Shown piece after piece: positions 34,899 to 46,743 of a stretch of DNA of 64,000 bases; position 1 is the stretch's first letter, and each line of letters begins with the position of its first letter. The notes under the pieces are model-generated. The model was not told where the DNA came from. It saw only the letters and a program-made list of their open reading frames with translations, and ran no database searches. The stretch is from an uncultured Neomegalonema sp. (GTDB lineage: Bacteria; Pseudomonadota; Alphaproteobacteria; Rhodobacterales; Rhodobacteraceae). The stretch covers positions 1-64,000 of the forward strand of contig CALLLP010000025.1 in NCBI GenBank assembly GCA_938008165.1. Direction: 5' to 3'. A program made the translations under genes and the position numbers.

Positions 34899-36491
34899 AT
34901 GGATGTGTTTGATTACATCATCGTTGGCGCTGGCTCTGCCGGATGCGTCTTGGCCGCGAGGCTGGCCGAAAAAAACCGCTACAGCATTTGTGTTTTAGAG
35001 GCGGGACCGCGCGATTGGCATCCGATGATCCATGTTCCCGTCGGCTGGATGAAACTGATGCGGAACGCGCGCTTTAACTGGATGTACGAAGCCGATCCTT
35101 CCGAATGGACCGGCGGTCGTGCCATCCCCGTTCCGCGCGGAAAGACGCTTGGCGGCTCATCGTCCATCAATGGCAATGTCTTCAACCGGGGCGCAGCGTC
35201 AGATTTCGACCATTGGGCACAGCTTGGCAATCTGGGATGGGATTATGACAGCGTCCTGCCGCATTTTCGCCGGTTAGAGGATTGGCTGGGACCGCAAGAC
35301 ACCGCCCGCCGTGGGACAGGAGGCCCGCTAAAAGTCACGCCAAGCGATTGGTCCCACCCGCTATGCGACGCTTTTCTGGCCGGTGCAGAAACGCTCGGCA
35401 TTCCGCGTAATCCGGACTATAATGCAGGCGTGCAATTCGGCGCGGCCTATGCCCAACGCACCATTGCTTCAGGGCGGCGACAAAGCGCGGCAACTGCGTT
35501 TTTGCGGCCGCAGTTGAAAAATCCAAACGTGCAAGTCCTGACTAATGCGCATGTCACCGGGGTCATTCTTGACGGAAAAACCGCGACGGGGGTGACTCTG
35601 ATGCGCGGCGGTCAATCGCAGCGGATACAGGCCCGACGAGAGGTCATCCTGTCCGGCGGTGTCATTAACACGCCGCAGCTTTTGCAGCTTTCGGGTATCG
35701 GCGATCCCGATCATCTCAGGTCCATTGGTGTCGAGGTTCGACAGGCGCTGCCCGGTGTGGGCCAAAACCTGCGCGATCATTATACGCCCCGGTTTACGGC
35801 ACGCGTGACCGGCACCCAAACATTCAATGAGCGCACGCGCGGTCTCGCCTTTGCCGGTGAGATGGTCAAATGGCTCGCCGGTCGCCCCTCGGTTCTGAGC
35901 CTTCCATCGACGGTCTGCTATGCTTTTGCCAAATCGGATCCCGGTCTTGAAGAAAGCGATCTGCAAATCACGTTCATGCCCGCGAGCTATAAGGAGGGCA
36001 ATCAAAGCCAGTTGGATCATGAACCGGGCATGACCCTTGCCGCATGGCAACAAAGGCCGGAAAGCGTCGGCACGGTGTTGGCGAGAACCTCAAGCGCGTT
36101 CGACAAACCGGCGATCCGCCCGAATTACCTGAGCGCCCCGGAAGATCGGCGTATTCTGCTCGCAGGCTTGAAACTCGCCCGAAAACTCATGCGGACCGAG
36201 CCAATGCAGCCCTATTTCGGCGGCGAGATGTATCCTGGTGAAGCCATTCAATCCGATGACGAATTATTGGGGACCGCGATTGACCGGGGCACGACCACCT
36301 TTCACATGATCGGTACGTGTCGAATGGGCCTGCGTTCACATTCGAATACTGTCGTAGACCACCGCCTGAAAGTACACGGTTTGCAAAATCTGCGCGTTGC
36401 GGATGCGTCGATCATGCCGACAATGCCAGCGGCCAACACGAATGCAGCCGCTTTGATGATCGGAGAGATGGCGGCGTCTTTTCTCGAATGA
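34899..36491 (+). CDS. GMC-family FAD-dependent oxidoreductase (choline/alcohol dehydrogenase-like)
   Basis: 530 residues. The FAD-binding motif 'IIVGAGSAGCVLAARLA' is at the N-terminus, GMC signature 1 is 'GKTLGGSSSINGNVFNRG', and signature 2 is 'SGGVINTPQLLQLSGIG'. The C-terminal region keeps 'HMIGTCRMG' and the closing 'ASIMPTMPAANTNAAALMIGEMAA'. It oxidises an alcohol; choline, glucose-type and aliphatic alcohol dehydrogenases all belong here. Codons look somewhat less GC-biased than its neighbours. ATG 34899 lacks a strong ribosome binding site; a TTG at 34863 is in frame but less likely. Confidence 0.9.
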   Translation: MDVFDYIIVGAGSAGCVLAARLAEKNRYSICVLEAGPRDWHPMIHVPVGWMKLMRNARFNWMYEADPSEWTGGRAIPVPRGKTLGGSSSINGNVFNRGAASDFDHWAQLGNLGWDYDSVLPHFRRLEDWLGPQDTARRGTGGPLKVTPSDWSHPLCDAFLAGAETLGIPRNPDYNAGVQFGAAYAQRTIASGRRQSAATAFLRPQLKNPNVQVLTNAHVTGVILDGKTATGVTLMRGGQSQRIQARREVILSGGVINTPQLLQLSGIGDPDHLRSIGVEVRQALPGVGQNLRDHYTPRFTARVTGTQTFNERTRGLAFAGEMVKWLAGRPSVLSLPSTVCYAFAKSDPGLEESDLQITFMPASYKEGNQSQLDHEPGMTLAAWQQRPESVGTVLARTSSAFDKPAIRPNYLSAPEDRRILLAGLKLARKLMRTEPMQPYFGGEMYPGEAIQSDDELLGTAIDRGTTTFHMIGTCRMGLRSHSNTVVDHRLKVHGLQNLRVADASIMPTMPAANTNAAALMIGEMAASFLE

Positions 36492-36583
36492 CCCGCCTGC
36501 GCCCATCGTCTTTCAAACCGATCAAACCGACCCATTGTTCATGAGGATTTGCGCTTTGGCGCGGGTGGTCTAGATAGGCAGTC

Positions 36584-36784
36584 ATGACAAAGATAATCCT
36601 TGCCCTCGCGATCCTCGTGATGGCCGGTGTCGTCGTCGTCCTCGCGCGGGGGATGGGCACCATCGGCAAATCCGACATCGAGAATTCGCGTCTCTCGAAC
36701 CGTATGATGCGCTGGCGCGTGGGGCTTCAATTCCTCGCGGTCGCGCTGATCGTTCTCGTGACGTGGCTCGCCACCCCTGCCTGA
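36584..36784 (+). CDS. HIG1-domain twin-transmembrane protein
   Basis: 66 residues, two membrane helices (about 4-22 and 45-63) joined by a loop containing 'NSRLSNRMMRWRVGLQ', the core of the HIG1 domain (PF04588). Mitochondrial HIG1 proteins stabilise respiratory supercomplexes; the bacterial role is less clear but an inner-membrane respiratory link is likely. It lies 13 bp upstream of the adenosyltransferase gene. Confidence 0.82.
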   Translation: MTKIILALAILVMAGVVVVLARGMGTIGKSDIENSRLSNRMMRWRVGLQFLAVALIVLVTWLATPA

Positions 36785-36797
36785 CCGGAGTGTTCCC

Positions 36798-37370
36798 ATG
36801 GTCGTTCTCAACAAGATTTACACGAAAACCGGCGATAAGGGCGAAACGGCTCTGGGCAATGGTCAGCGGGTGCCGAAATTCTCGATGCGGGTCGATGCCT
36901 ATGGCGGGTCCGACGAGACGAACGCGACTGTTGGCCTCGCCCGTCAGCATGCGACTGGCGAGATGGATGCGGCGCTGTCTCGCATCCAGAACGACCTGTT
37001 CGATCTTGGGGCCGATTTATGCCGCCCCGACCGGGAAAAGGACGCCGAGGCCGAATATCCGCCCCTGCGGATGACCGCCGCCCAGACTGACCGGCTGGAA
37101 GCGGAAATCGACATGATGAACGAAAAACTGGAGCCGCTGCGCTCCTTCGTTCTGCCGGGCGGGTCGGCGCTATCGGCTGCCTTGCATCTGTGCCGCACGG
37201 TCTCGCGCCGGGCCGAACGGGGCATTGTTGAGTTATCGACTGCCGAGGATGTGAATCCCGATGCGGTGCGCTACATGAATCGCCTGTCCGACTGGTTTTT
37301 CGTCGCCTCCCGTATCGCGAATGACGATGGCAAGGCGGATGTCCTATGGGTGCCGGGGGCCAATCGATGA
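36798..37370 (+). CDS. PduO-type corrinoid adenosyltransferase
   Basis: 190 residues. 'KIYTKTGDKGETALGNGQRV' carries the ATP-binding TKTGDKG motif; 'VDAYGGSDETNA' and 'LPGGSALSAALHLCRTVSRRAER' are typical of the family. It transfers the adenosyl group of ATP to cob(I)alamin, giving coenzyme B12. The usual Rhodobacterales neighbourhood with etfB-etfA is kept, apart from one inserted gene. Confidence 0.93.
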   Translation: MVVLNKIYTKTGDKGETALGNGQRVPKFSMRVDAYGGSDETNATVGLARQHATGEMDAALSRIQNDLFDLGADLCRPDREKDAEAEYPPLRMTAAQTDRLEAEIDMMNEKLEPLRSFVLPGGSALSAALHLCRTVSRRAERGIVELSTAEDVNPDAVRYMNRLSDWFFVASRIANDDGKADVLWVPGANR

Positions 37371-37404
37371 TCGGCGCGCTCTGAGTCAATTCGCAGGAAT
37401 GCCG

Positions 37405-37863
37405 ATGAGTACCGAAGAAGTCGAGCGCGCTTGGCAATATCACGATGCGGCCGACAAGCTTTTGAATGATCGTATCCAGTCATTCCTGATCGCGCAGGCT
37501 TTTCTCATCGTTGGCTACGCTCAGATACTGACATCAAGCGCGTTTTTGGAGAGGCTGGACCTGCAATTCATGCTGGTTGCCGTTTCTATTCTGGCGATTT
37601 CCCTGACTATATTGATGAAATTTCTTGCCGCTCAATTGTCGCGCGGTATCAGGAAACTAAAGGAAAATTACCTGCTGCACAGCGAGATCGGTGACGAGGT
37701 TTACAAGACGTATTTCAGCGCCGTGAAGGGCGAAAAAAACAGCTCGACACTTGATGGTTTCGCGAGAGGTTGGACAAAAACTTTGCCCATGTCTTTTCTG
37801 GCATTCTGGTTTTTGGCGAGCCTCTATGCGGTATTTGTCTTCGCGGAAAGTATGCTTACCTGA
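37405..37863 (+). CDS. Hypothetical membrane protein between pduO and etfB
   Basis: 152 residues. Two membrane helices lie at about 26-44 and 49-71, and a third at about 128-148; the middle is a charged cytoplasmic or periplasmic stretch. The opening 'AWQYHDAADKLLNDRIQSF' is reminiscent of small two-helix-plus membrane families, but I cannot name one. Codons are richer in A+T than those of pduO and etfB, suggesting a recent insertion. ATG 37405 has AGGA six bases upstream; ATG 37399 is possible. Confidence 0.65.
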   Translation: MSTEEVERAWQYHDAADKLLNDRIQSFLIAQAFLIVGYAQILTSSAFLERLDLQFMLVAVSILAISLTILMKFLAAQLSRGIRKLKENYLLHSEIGDEVYKTYFSAVKGEKNSSTLDGFARGWTKTLPMSFLAFWFLASLYAVFVFAESMLT

Positions 37864-38032
37864 ATCGCGGTGCCTTTGCCGCATGGGTGCGGTGATCGGC
37901 ATCGGCTCACGGCCCCAATGACGCTCCCGCGACAGGCCGCGTCGCTTTTGCCGGTGGCAATCGGTGGCGGGGGGCGCTAAGCGGGAGCATGGATTCAGCG
38001 AACCCGCCTTGGCGGGCTTTGGAGGTATGGTG

Positions 38033-38794
38033 ATGAAGGTACTTGTACCCGTGAAGCGGGTGATCGACTATAACGTGAAGGTGCGCGTGAAGGCGGACCA
38101 GTCCGGTGTTGATCTGGCCAATGTGAAGATGTCGATGAACCCCTTCGACGAAATCGCGGTTGAGCAGGCGATCCGTCTCAAGGAAGCCGGTCAGGTCGAG
38201 GAAATCATCGTCGTTTCCGTCGGCGTGACGAAATCCCAAGAAACCCTGCGCAACGCGCTGGCCATGGGCGCCGACCGCGCGATTCTCGTCGAGGCCACGG
38301 ATAATGTCGAAAACGACATCGAGCCGCTCGCCGTCGCGAAAATCCTGAAGGCCATCGTCGATGAAGAACAGCCCGGCCTTGTCCTGATGGGCAAGCAGGC
38401 GATCGATAACGACATGAATGCGACCGGGCAGATGCTCTCTGCCCTGATGGGCTGGCCTCAAGCGACCTTCGCCTCCAAGATCGAGATGGAAGGCGATAGC
38501 GCCAAGGTGACCCGCGAGGTCGATGGCGGGCTTCAGGTGATCTCGGTCAAGACGCCCTGTGTGATGACCGTTGACCTACGCCTCAACGAGCCGCGCTACG
38601 CGTCGCTGCCGAATATCATGAAGGCCAAGAAAAAGCCGATGGAGACGAAGACTCCCGCCGATTACGGCGTCGATGTGGCTCATCGCCTGACCATCGAAAA
38701 GGTCGAGGAACCACCCGCCCGCAAGGCCGGTGTCATCGTTGGCTCGGTCGAGGAATTGGTCGAAAAACTGAAAACCGAAGCGGGAGTCCTCTGA
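38033..38794 (+). CDS. etfB: Electron transfer flavoprotein beta subunit
   Basis: 253 residues, standard EtfB: '[20 protein letters not shown]' at the N-terminus, the AMP-binding region around '[19 protein letters not shown]', and the recognition-loop area '[20 protein letters not shown]'. With EtfA it carries electrons from acyl-CoA and other dehydrogenases to ETF:ubiquinone oxidoreductase. GGAGG seven bases upstream selects ATG 38033 over the ATG at 38027. A small hairpin (38003-38007 / 38012-38016) lies just before the ribosome binding site. Confidence 0.96.
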   Translation: MKVLVPVKRVIDYNVKVRVKADQSGVDLANVKMSMNPFDEIAVEQAIRLKEAGQVEEIIVVSVGVTKSQETLRNALAMGADRAILVEATDNVENDIEPLAVAKILKAIVDEEQPGLVLMGKQAIDNDMNATGQMLSALMGWPQATFASKIEMEGDSAKVTREVDGGLQVISVKTPCVMTVDLRLNEPRYASLPNIMKAKKKPMETKTPADYGVDVAHRLTIEKVEEPPARKAGVIVGSVEELVEKLKTEAGVL

Positions 38795-38795
38795 T

Positions 38796-39722
38796 ATGGC
38801 CGTTCTTCTTCTCGCCGAACACGATAACGAGACGCTCAACGATGCGACCGCCAAAACCGTCACGGCGGCGCAGGCGATGGGCGGCGATATTCATATCCTG
38901 TGTGCCGGGTCCGATTGCGGAGCCGTGGCCGCACAGGCCGCGAAACTTGATGGCGTGGCCAAGGTGCTCTGCGCCAAGGATGCCGCCTATGGGCATGACC
39001 TCGCGGAGCCGCTGGCCGATCTGATCATCAGCCTTGCAGGCGATTACGATCACATCGTCGCCCCGGCCACCACCAATGGCAAGAACGTGATACCCCGCGT
39101 CGCGGCTCTGCTCGATTGCATGGTTATTTCGGATATTTCCGCCGTGCATGGGCCGGATACTTTCGAGCGCCCGATCTATGCGGGCAACGCGATGGCAACC
39201 GTCAAATCCGCCGATCCGAAGAAATGTATCACCGTGCGCGGCGCCAGCTTCGACGCAGCGGGCGAGGGTGGTTCGGCGGCGGTCGAGGAAATCGGCGCTG
39301 TCGCCAATCCCGGCCTCTCCGAATGGGTCGAGGACAAGGTCGTCGAGAGCGACCGTCCCGAACTCACCTCCGCCAAGCGCATCATCTCCGGCGGGCGTGG
39401 CATGGGATCGAAGGAAAACTTCGAGATCATCGAAAAGGTCGCCGATAAAATCGGCGCCGCCGTGGGCGCGTCCCGCGCTGCGGTCGATTCGGGCTATGCG
39501 CCGAACGATTATCAGGTCGGTCAGACGGGCAAGGTCGTTGCCCCCGAACTCTATATCGCCGTGGGGATTTCGGGCGCGATCCAGCATCTCGCGGGGATGA
39601 AGGATTCGAAAGTCATCGTCGCGATCAACAAGGACGAGGAAGCCCCGATTTTCCAAGTCGCCGATTACGGCCTCGTCGCCGACCTGTTCGACGCGGTGCC
39701 AAAGCTCGACGCCGCGCTCTGA
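38796..39722 (+). CDS. etfA: Electron transfer flavoprotein alpha subunit
   Basis: 308 residues. The FAD-binding C-terminal domain is clear from '[20 protein letters not shown]', '[27 protein letters not shown]' and '[20 protein letters not shown]'. It begins one base after the etfB stop, so the subunits are made together, and is followed by a strong terminator. Confidence 0.97.
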   Translation: MAVLLLAEHDNETLNDATAKTVTAAQAMGGDIHILCAGSDCGAVAAQAAKLDGVAKVLCAKDAAYGHDLAEPLADLIISLAGDYDHIVAPATTNGKNVIPRVAALLDCMVISDISAVHGPDTFERPIYAGNAMATVKSADPKKCITVRGASFDAAGEGGSAAVEEIGAVANPGLSEWVEDKVVESDRPELTSAKRIISGGRGMGSKENFEIIEKVADKIGAAVGASRAAVDSGYAPNDYQVGQTGKVVAPELYIAVGISGAIQHLAGMKDSKVIVAINKDEEAPIFQVADYGLVADLFDAVPKLDAAL

Positions 39723-39744
39723 GTGACGCTTCCCGCAGACTACA

Positions 39745-39777
39745 AAAAAGCCCCGGACATCACATCCGGGGCTTTTT
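39745..39777. terminator. Strong bidirectional terminator
   Basis: Perfect 13-bp stem 39745-39757 / 39765-39777 with a 7-nt loop. The A run on the left arm and T run on the right arm serve both directions, ending etfBA from the left and the minus-strand gene at 39787 from the right. Confidence 0.88.
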
Positions 39778-39786
39778 CTGTTGCGA

Positions 39787-42018
39787 TTACCGCAGCGCCG
39801 ACAGCGTATTCGCGTAATCGTCGGTCCAGAGAGGCTTGTCCCAGCCTTGCGCCTCTGCCCATCGGTCATCTGCGGCGAGGCGTGCAGCCAAGGCCGGGTC
39901 TTTGGTCGCGATCAGGGCGCTTACCGGGGTGGCGCGCTCCATTCTTTCGGCTTCTTCATCGGGGATGTAGTGCTGCACATGCACACTGAACCCCAGCGAT
40001 TCTGCTACGCGTGCGACCGGCCCGACCAGATCGAAATGCCGGTTCGAGATGTGAACGAACAGGCCACCGCTTTCGGGCAGAACCCGGTCATAGGTTTCAA
40101 AAGCCTCCCGCGTGAGCAGATGGACGGGGATCGCATCCGAACTGAACGCATCAAGGATGATATGGTCATGGGCATTGTCGGGGGCCTTTTCCATCTCGAT
40201 CCGGGCATCGCCGAGGATGGTCGGCGTGGTGATCCCGCAAGCATCCATCATCCCGAAATAGTGCGGATCGCGGGCGATGCGGTCGACCAGCGGATCGATC
40301 TCGTAGAACACCTTATCCACCTCACCCGCCCGGTGACAAGACAGCCCCCCCATGCCAAGGCCGACGATGCCAACGCTGTCCCCTTCGCCAAGCAGATCGA
40401 AAAACTGCCCGAACGGCCCGGATTGGGCGTAATAGGCGGCGGCGCGGGGGATGCCGTCTCCCATCTGGACGAGGCCATGAATGGTCGTGCCATGCTTGAG
40501 ATAACGGATCTTACCGTCCTCGATCTCATGGACCTCATAGACGCCGAAGAAGCTGCGTTCGCGCATCAGGAGCGAGGGGTCGCTCGTGGCGGTGCTGACG
40601 GCGGCTAGGGCGACGCCTGCAATGGCCACCTGCCGCAGGGGATTGCCCATCATGCGCAGCAGAATGATGGCCGTCGTGGCGGCAATGATCGTGCTCACGA
40701 GCATCAAGCCGTTGGCGCGGGGCAGAATGGCATCCGTACCGCCGGACCAAACCAGCGCGACGAGGGCGATAAAGCCTGCCCCGATCGCCGCCGCTATACC
40801 CAGATCGCGCCGCCATGCAAGGCGCAGACAAGGGGTCGCGGCAAAGGCGAGCGCGACGGCGATGGTGAATTCATGCACATTGTTGAACACCATCGGTGCA
40901 AGGATCGAATTGAACAATCCGCCCAATGCACCCCCGGCGGACATCGCCAGAAAGAATGCGGTCAGGTGCCGCTTGTCCGGGCGGTTTTCGGCCAGTTTTG
41001 TATGGAAACACAACGCCGTCGCGAACAAAAAGCCGAGCAGGACGATGATCTCGACGCTGCGCTGCGTTTCGTTCCGATCGAAGCAGACGAACAGAAACAT
41101 CCCCACGGCCAGCAGGCCATAAAGGCGCGGCAACCCGCCTGAAACCGCCCGAAAGCGTGCCGAGAAGGCAAAAACATAGGTGAGCAGGTAGAGACCCAAG
41201 GTCGTGACCCAGATTAACGGGAACGAGCCGATATCCGTTGCGATCTTCGCCGTGACGCTCAACATTACGGAGGAGGGCACGAAGGAGAGCAACATCCAGA
41301 AGGCGACCTGTTTACGCGACAGGGGCGCGGCATCGGCATCGGCCGTCTTCTTCAAGGTCGGCGCGGGGGCATCATGGGCCATAAATCCGGCGACGAGGAT
41401 GCCCAGCATCAGCACCACATAACCGGCGCTCCAGAACATCCCTTGATCCGACAGGCCAATCGATGGCTCGATCAACAGGGGATAGGCGACCAGTGCCCCG
41501 AAGGAGCCGATATTACTCGCTGCATAGAGAAAGTAAGGGTCCGCCCCATCCGGTTCGCCCGAAGCCGCATACCATTCTTGCAACAGTGGCGAATTCGCCG
41601 ACAGGGCGAAGAACGGCGCACCGATGCTGACCGTAAACAGCGCGAGCAGCCACAGCGTAACCGTGCCGTCCTGCGGCAGGCTCCACCCCATCGGCAGGGC
41701 CAATGGCAGCGTCATGATCGCCAGAGCTGTTACGACCAGATGGATTTGCCGTTGTTTCGATACCGGAAAAGAGGATGCCAGCCAATGCGCATAGGCATAT
41801 CCTCCAAGTAGAATCGATTGGAAGAACAGCATTGCCGTTGTCCAGACACCGGGCGACCCACCCACGAGCGGCACCGCCATCTTGCTGAACATCGGTTGGA
41901 TCAGGAACAAGAGAAAGGCGCTGGTGCAGATCACCGCGATAAACGTCCCGCGTATGGCGAGCGAGCGCGCGCGACGGGAGGGGGGGGTGCCCAGGGCGGA
42001 AGATTCGGTATAGGACAT
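39787..42018 (-). CDS. Fused membrane/spermidine synthase-like protein
   Basis: 743 residues. The first 500 or so form about a dozen membrane helices; the C-terminal 240 residues are a spermidine-synthase-like Rossmann domain with 'VGIVGLGMGGLSCH', 'KVFYEIDPLVDRIA', 'LDAFSSDAIPVHLLTREAF' and the closing 'WTDDYANTLSAL'. Such fusions are widespread, but most lack proof of aminopropyl transfer, so polyamine synthesis should not be assumed. ATG 42018 was chosen; the frame can extend to 42057. It is divergent from the ribosomal cluster. Confidence 0.82.
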   Translation of the reverse strand: MSYTESSALGTPPSRRARSLAIRGTFIAVICTSAFLLFLIQPMFSKMAVPLVGGSPGVWTTAMLFFQSILLGGYAYAHWLASSFPVSKQRQIHLVVTALAIMTLPLALPMGWSLPQDGTVTLWLLALFTVSIGAPFFALSANSPLLQEWYAASGEPDGADPYFLYAASNIGSFGALVAYPLLIEPSIGLSDQGMFWSAGYVVLMLGILVAGFMAHDAPAPTLKKTADADAAPLSRKQVAFWMLLSFVPSSVMLSVTAKIATDIGSFPLIWVTTLGLYLLTYVFAFSARFRAVSGGLPRLYGLLAVGMFLFVCFDRNETQRSVEIIVLLGFLFATALCFHTKLAENRPDKRHLTAFFLAMSAGGALGGLFNSILAPMVFNNVHEFTIAVALAFAATPCLRLAWRRDLGIAAAIGAGFIALVALVWSGGTDAILPRANGLMLVSTIIAATTAIILLRMMGNPLRQVAIAGVALAAVSTATSDPSLLMRERSFFGVYEVHEIEDGKIRYLKHGTTIHGLVQMGDGIPRAAAYYAQSGPFGQFFDLLGEGDSVGIVGLGMGGLSCHRAGEVDKVFYEIDPLVDRIARDPHYFGMMDACGITTPTILGDARIEMEKAPDNAHDHIILDAFSSDAIPVHLLTREAFETYDRVLPESGGLFVHISNRHFDLVGPVARVAESLGFSVHVQHYIPDEEAERMERATPVSALIATKDPALAARLAADDRWAEAQGWDKPLWTDDYANTLSALR

Positions 42019-42452
42019 CTTAAAGTCGCCCTTTGATACGCTGGAGGGCGCACGCAAGCTGCGTACGCTATGGCATAAAAGCCTAAAGGCTGGCCGTTAA
42101 GGCCGTGTGAAACTGCATGACGCGTCTGGGGCGCTGTTTGACTCAAAGATCTAAAAATTAGGAATAATAAATAGTTAGCGTCTTTGTTAACTATGAAATG
42201 TTGCGTCGCAATATAAGATTTGAAAAAGCCTGTTTTCCGGGCTTGACGTGTAAGGGGCGTATAAGTAGGTTCCGCGAACTCAGGGTCATGAGACTGACCC
42301 GATACGAAATATCCAGATGCGGGTAAACACGACCCGGCCTTATGGCCTCGGTCCTCTGTAAAAGCTTCGGAAAAGCGGTTTCGCTGATCCGGAGCGATGC
42401 TTGTGTCGCGCTGAAACTGACGATTCGTCCACTGCTGAACAGGGCTGCCTGA
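42019..42452. other. Long leader and promoter region before rpsL
   Basis: 434 bp without a gene, between the divergent fused membrane gene and rpsL. The part at 42130-42240 is A+T-rich, as expected upstream of a strong promoter. About 175 bp of untranslated leader lies between the promoter proposed at 42243-42271 and rpsL. No riboswitch was recognised in it. rpoB/rpoC, often found immediately upstream of rpsL, are not here. Confidence 0.6.
42243..42271 (+). promoter_or_regulatory. Probable promoter of the str operon
   Basis: TTGACG (42243-42248), 17-bp spacer, TAGGTT (42266-42271), preceded by A+T-rich DNA. The -35 is strong. TATAAG at 42260 would be too close (11 bp) to serve with this -35. 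Confidence 0.55.
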
Positions 42453-42824
42453 ATGCCGACGATACAACAGCTGATCCGCAAGCCGCGCAAACCCAAGATT
42501 AAGCGCAGCAAATCGGTCCACCTCGAAGAATGCCCGCAAAAGCGTGGCGTTTGTACCCGTGTGTATACGACCACACCCAAAAAGCCGAACTCGGCGCTGC
42601 GCCGTGTTGCGAAGGTGCGCCTGACGAACGGATATGAGGTGATCTCGTATATTCCGGGCGAAGGGCACAACCTTCAGGAGCACTCCGTTGTCCTGATCCG
42701 TGGGGGCCGTGTAAAAGACCTTCCGGGTGTTCGTTATCACGTCCTGCGCGGCGTGCTCGATACACAGGGTGTCAAAGACCGTAAGCAACGCCGTTCGAAA
42801 TACGGCGCGAAGCGTCCGAAGTAA
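42453..42824 (+). CDS. rpsL: 30S ribosomal protein S12
   Basis: 123 residues, near-universal sequence including '[19 protein letters not shown]' and '[20 protein letters not shown]'. Lys43 in PKKPNS is the ordinary streptomycin-sensitive residue. S12 sits at the decoding centre. It is the first gene of the str operon. Confidence 0.99.
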   Translation: MPTIQQLIRKPRKPKIKRSKSVHLEECPQKRGVCTRVYTTTPKKPNSALRRVAKVRLTNGYEVISYIPGEGHNLQEHSVVLIRGGRVKDLPGVRYHVLRGVLDTQGVKDRKQRRSKYGAKRPK

Positions 42825-42836
42825 GGAAGAGCAGAT

Positions 42837-43307
42837 ATGTCCCGTCGTCACCGCGCCGAGAAACGCGAAGTCCTGCCCGACCCCAAGTTCGGCGATACGA
42901 TTCTGACCAAGTTCATGAATAACCTCATGTATGATGGAAAGAAGTCCTCCGCCGAGGGTATTGTCTATGGTGCGCTCGATATCGTCGAGCAGAAGACCCG
43001 CCGCGATCCGATCGAAGTATTCCGCGAGGCGCTTGACAATATCAAGCCTGCCGTCGAGGTCCGCTCGCGTCGTGTGGGTGGTGCTACGTATCAGGTGCCG
43101 GTCGATGTTCGCCCGGAGCGCCGCGAGGCGCTGGCGATCCGCTGGTTGATCAAGGCGGCACGCGCCCGCTCCGAAAACACGATGGTGGACCGTCTCTCCG
43201 GAGAGTTGGTGGATGCCATCAACAACCGTGGCGCTGCGGTCAAAAAGCGCGAAGACACGCACAAGATGGCCGATGCAAACAAGGCCTTCTCTCACTTCCG
43301 CTGGTAA
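42837..43307 (+). CDS. rpsG: 30S ribosomal protein S7
   Basis: 156 residues with '[20 protein letters not shown]' at the N-terminus and '[17 protein letters not shown]' in the middle. S7 starts assembly of the small-subunit head and often represses this operon in other bacteria. 12 bp after rpsL. Confidence 0.99.
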   Translation: MSRRHRAEKREVLPDPKFGDTILTKFMNNLMYDGKKSSAEGIVYGALDIVEQKTRRDPIEVFREALDNIKPAVEVRSRRVGGATYQVPVDVRPERREALAIRWLIKAARARSENTMVDRLSGELVDAINNRGAAVKKREDTHKMADANKAFSHFRW

Positions 43308-43346
43308 CCCGGCGCTTTAATTCACGCTAGATCAAGGTGATCTGAC

Positions 43347-45467
43347 ATGGCTCGCGACTATCCGCTTGAGCGCTACCGAAATTTCGGAATCATGGCGCAT
43401 ATCGACGCTGGGAAGACCACGACGACCGAGCGCGTTCTGTTCTACACCGGAAAGTCCCACAAGATCGGCGAAGTGCATGATGGCGCTGCGACGATGGACT
43501 GGATGGAACAGGAGCAGGAGCGCGGCATTACGATTACGTCCGCCGCCACCACGACGTTCTGGGAGCGCACGGAAGACGGCTCGACCGCTCAGTCGCCGAA
43601 ATTCCGTTTCAACATCATCGACACGCCCGGCCACGTCGACTTCACCATTGAAGTCGAGCGCTCGCTCGCGGTTCTCGATGGCGCGGTCTGTGTTCTGGAT
43701 GCCAATGCCGGTGTTGAGCCTCAGACCGAAACTGTCTGGCGTCAGGCCGACCGCTACAAGGTTCCGCGCATTGTCTTCGTTAACAAGATGGATAAGACCG
43801 GCGCGGATTTCTTCAACTGCGTGAAGATGATCAAGGACCGTACCGGCGCGACCCCTGTTCCCATTCAGATTCCCATCGGGTCCGAGACCGAACTCGAAGG
43901 CATGGTCGACCTGATCACCATGAAAGAATGGGTCTGGCAGGGCGAAGATCTCGGAGCATCCTGGGATCTGCGTGAAATTCGCGATGAGCTTAAGGAATCC
44001 GCCGAAGAGTGGCGCGCGACGATGATCGAGAACGCCGTCGACATGGATGACGAGGCGATGGAGAAATTCCTCGAAGGTGAAGAACCTTCCGAAGAAAAGC
44101 TCCGTGAGCTGCTCCGCAAGGGTACGCTGTCGCTTTCCTTCGTCCCTGTGATTTGCGGTTCCGCGTTTAAGAACAAGGGCGTGCAGCCCATGCTCAACGC
44201 CGTGGTCGATTTCCTTCCCGGTCCTTTGGATGTGCCTGCCTATATGGGCTTCAAGCCGGGTGACGAGACGGAAACCCGCGATCAACCGCGTCGGGCCGAT
44301 GACAATGAGCCGTTTTCCGGTCTTGCCTTCAAGATCATGAACGACCCGTTCATGGGCACCCTGACCTTTACCCGCATCTATTCGGGCAAGATCAACAAGG
44401 GCGATTCGCTGCTGAACTCGACCAAAGGTAAAAAAGAGCGTGTTGGCCGCATGGTCATGATGCACTCCAACAAGCAGGACGAGATTCAGGAAGCCTTTGC
44501 CGGTGACATCATCGCGCTTGCAGGTCTCAAGGATACGACGACCGGCGATACGCTTTGCGACAACCAGAACCCGGTTGTTCTTGAAACGATGACCTTCCCC
44601 GATCCGGTCATCGAGATCGCCGTCGAGCCAAAAACCAAGGCCGACCAAGAGAAAATGTCCGCTGGCCTGGCACGCTTGGCCGCTGAAGATCCCTCCTTCC
44701 GCGTTGAAACCGATCTTGAATCGGGTCAGACGATCATGAAGGGAATGGGCGAACTGCATCTCGATATTCTCGTCGACCGCCTCAAGCGCGAATTCAAGGT
44801 CGAAGCGAATATCGGCGCGCCACAGGTCGCCTATCGTGAAACGATCACTAAGACTCACGAGCTGGATTACACGCATAAGAAACAATCCGGTGGTACCGGC
44901 CAGTTTGCGCGTGTGAAACTCGTCATCGAGCCGACCGAGCCGGGCGAAGGCTACAGCTTCGAAAGCAAGATCGTCGGTGGTGCGGTTCCGAAGGAATACA
45001 TCCCCGGTGTCGAAAAGGGCATCTTGTCGGTCATGGATTCCGGTCCGCTTGCAGGCTTTCCCGTGATCGACTTCAAGGTGCAGCTGATCGACGGCGCTTT
45101 CCACGATGTTGACTCGTCGGTTCTGGCCTTTGAAATCGCGTCTCGCCTTGGGATGCGCGAAGGCATTCGCGCGGCAAACCCGAAACTGCTTGAGCCGATG
45201 ATGAAGGTCGAAGTCGTGACGCCCGAAGAATATACGGGCGGTATTATCGGTGACCTGACCTCCCGCCGTGGGCAGGTTCAGGGCCAGGATACGCGCGGCA
45301 ACGCCATCGTGATCGATGCTTTCGTCCCGCTTGCGAATATGTTCGGCTATATCAACACCCTGCGCTCCATGTCTCAGGGTCGTGCGAACTTCAGCATGCA
45401 ATTCGACCATTACGAACCGGTTCCGCAGGCGCTCGCCGAGGAAATCCAGACGAAATATCAGGGCTGA
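43347..45467 (+). CDS. fusA: Elongation factor G
   Basis: 706 residues. GTPase motifs are intact: '[15 protein letters not shown]' (G1), '[11 protein letters not shown]' (switch I), 'DTPGHVDF' (G3) and NKMD (G4); domains II to V follow at normal length. It drives translocation on the ribosome. 39 bp after rpsG. Confidence 0.99.
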   Translation: MARDYPLERYRNFGIMAHIDAGKTTTTERVLFYTGKSHKIGEVHDGAATMDWMEQEQERGITITSAATTTFWERTEDGSTAQSPKFRFNIIDTPGHVDFTIEVERSLAVLDGAVCVLDANAGVEPQTETVWRQADRYKVPRIVFVNKMDKTGADFFNCVKMIKDRTGATPVPIQIPIGSETELEGMVDLITMKEWVWQGEDLGASWDLREIRDELKESAEEWRATMIENAVDMDDEAMEKFLEGEEPSEEKLRELLRKGTLSLSFVPVICGSAFKNKGVQPMLNAVVDFLPGPLDVPAYMGFKPGDETETRDQPRRADDNEPFSGLAFKIMNDPFMGTLTFTRIYSGKINKGDSLLNSTKGKKERVGRMVMMHSNKQDEIQEAFAGDIIALAGLKDTTTGDTLCDNQNPVVLETMTFPDPVIEIAVEPKTKADQEKMSAGLARLAAEDPSFRVETDLESGQTIMKGMGELHLDILVDRLKREFKVEANIGAPQVAYRETITKTHELDYTHKKQSGGTGQFARVKLVIEPTEPGEGYSFESKIVGGAVPKEYIPGVEKGILSVMDSGPLAGFPVIDFKVQLIDGAFHDVDSSVLAFEIASRLGMREGIRAANPKLLEPMMKVEVVTPEEYTGGIIGDLTSRRGQVQGQDTRGNAIVIDAFVPLANMFGYINTLRSMSQGRANFSMQFDHYEPVPQALAEEIQTKYQG

Positions 45468-45552
45468 CGCCCCCGCTGCGCGGCTCGTTCGCGCAGCTTC
45501 ATGAGAATGACTTTCGAGCGCGGGCATTGGCCGCAAACTACGGAGACCAGAG

Positions 45553-46728
<1,176 letters not shown>

Positions 46729-46743
46729 TCGAGACAGACCCGG

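Noticed and set aside
42058-42452. Riboswitch in the long leader before rpsL
   Set aside because: No known riboswitch consensus was recognised; the length alone is not evidence.
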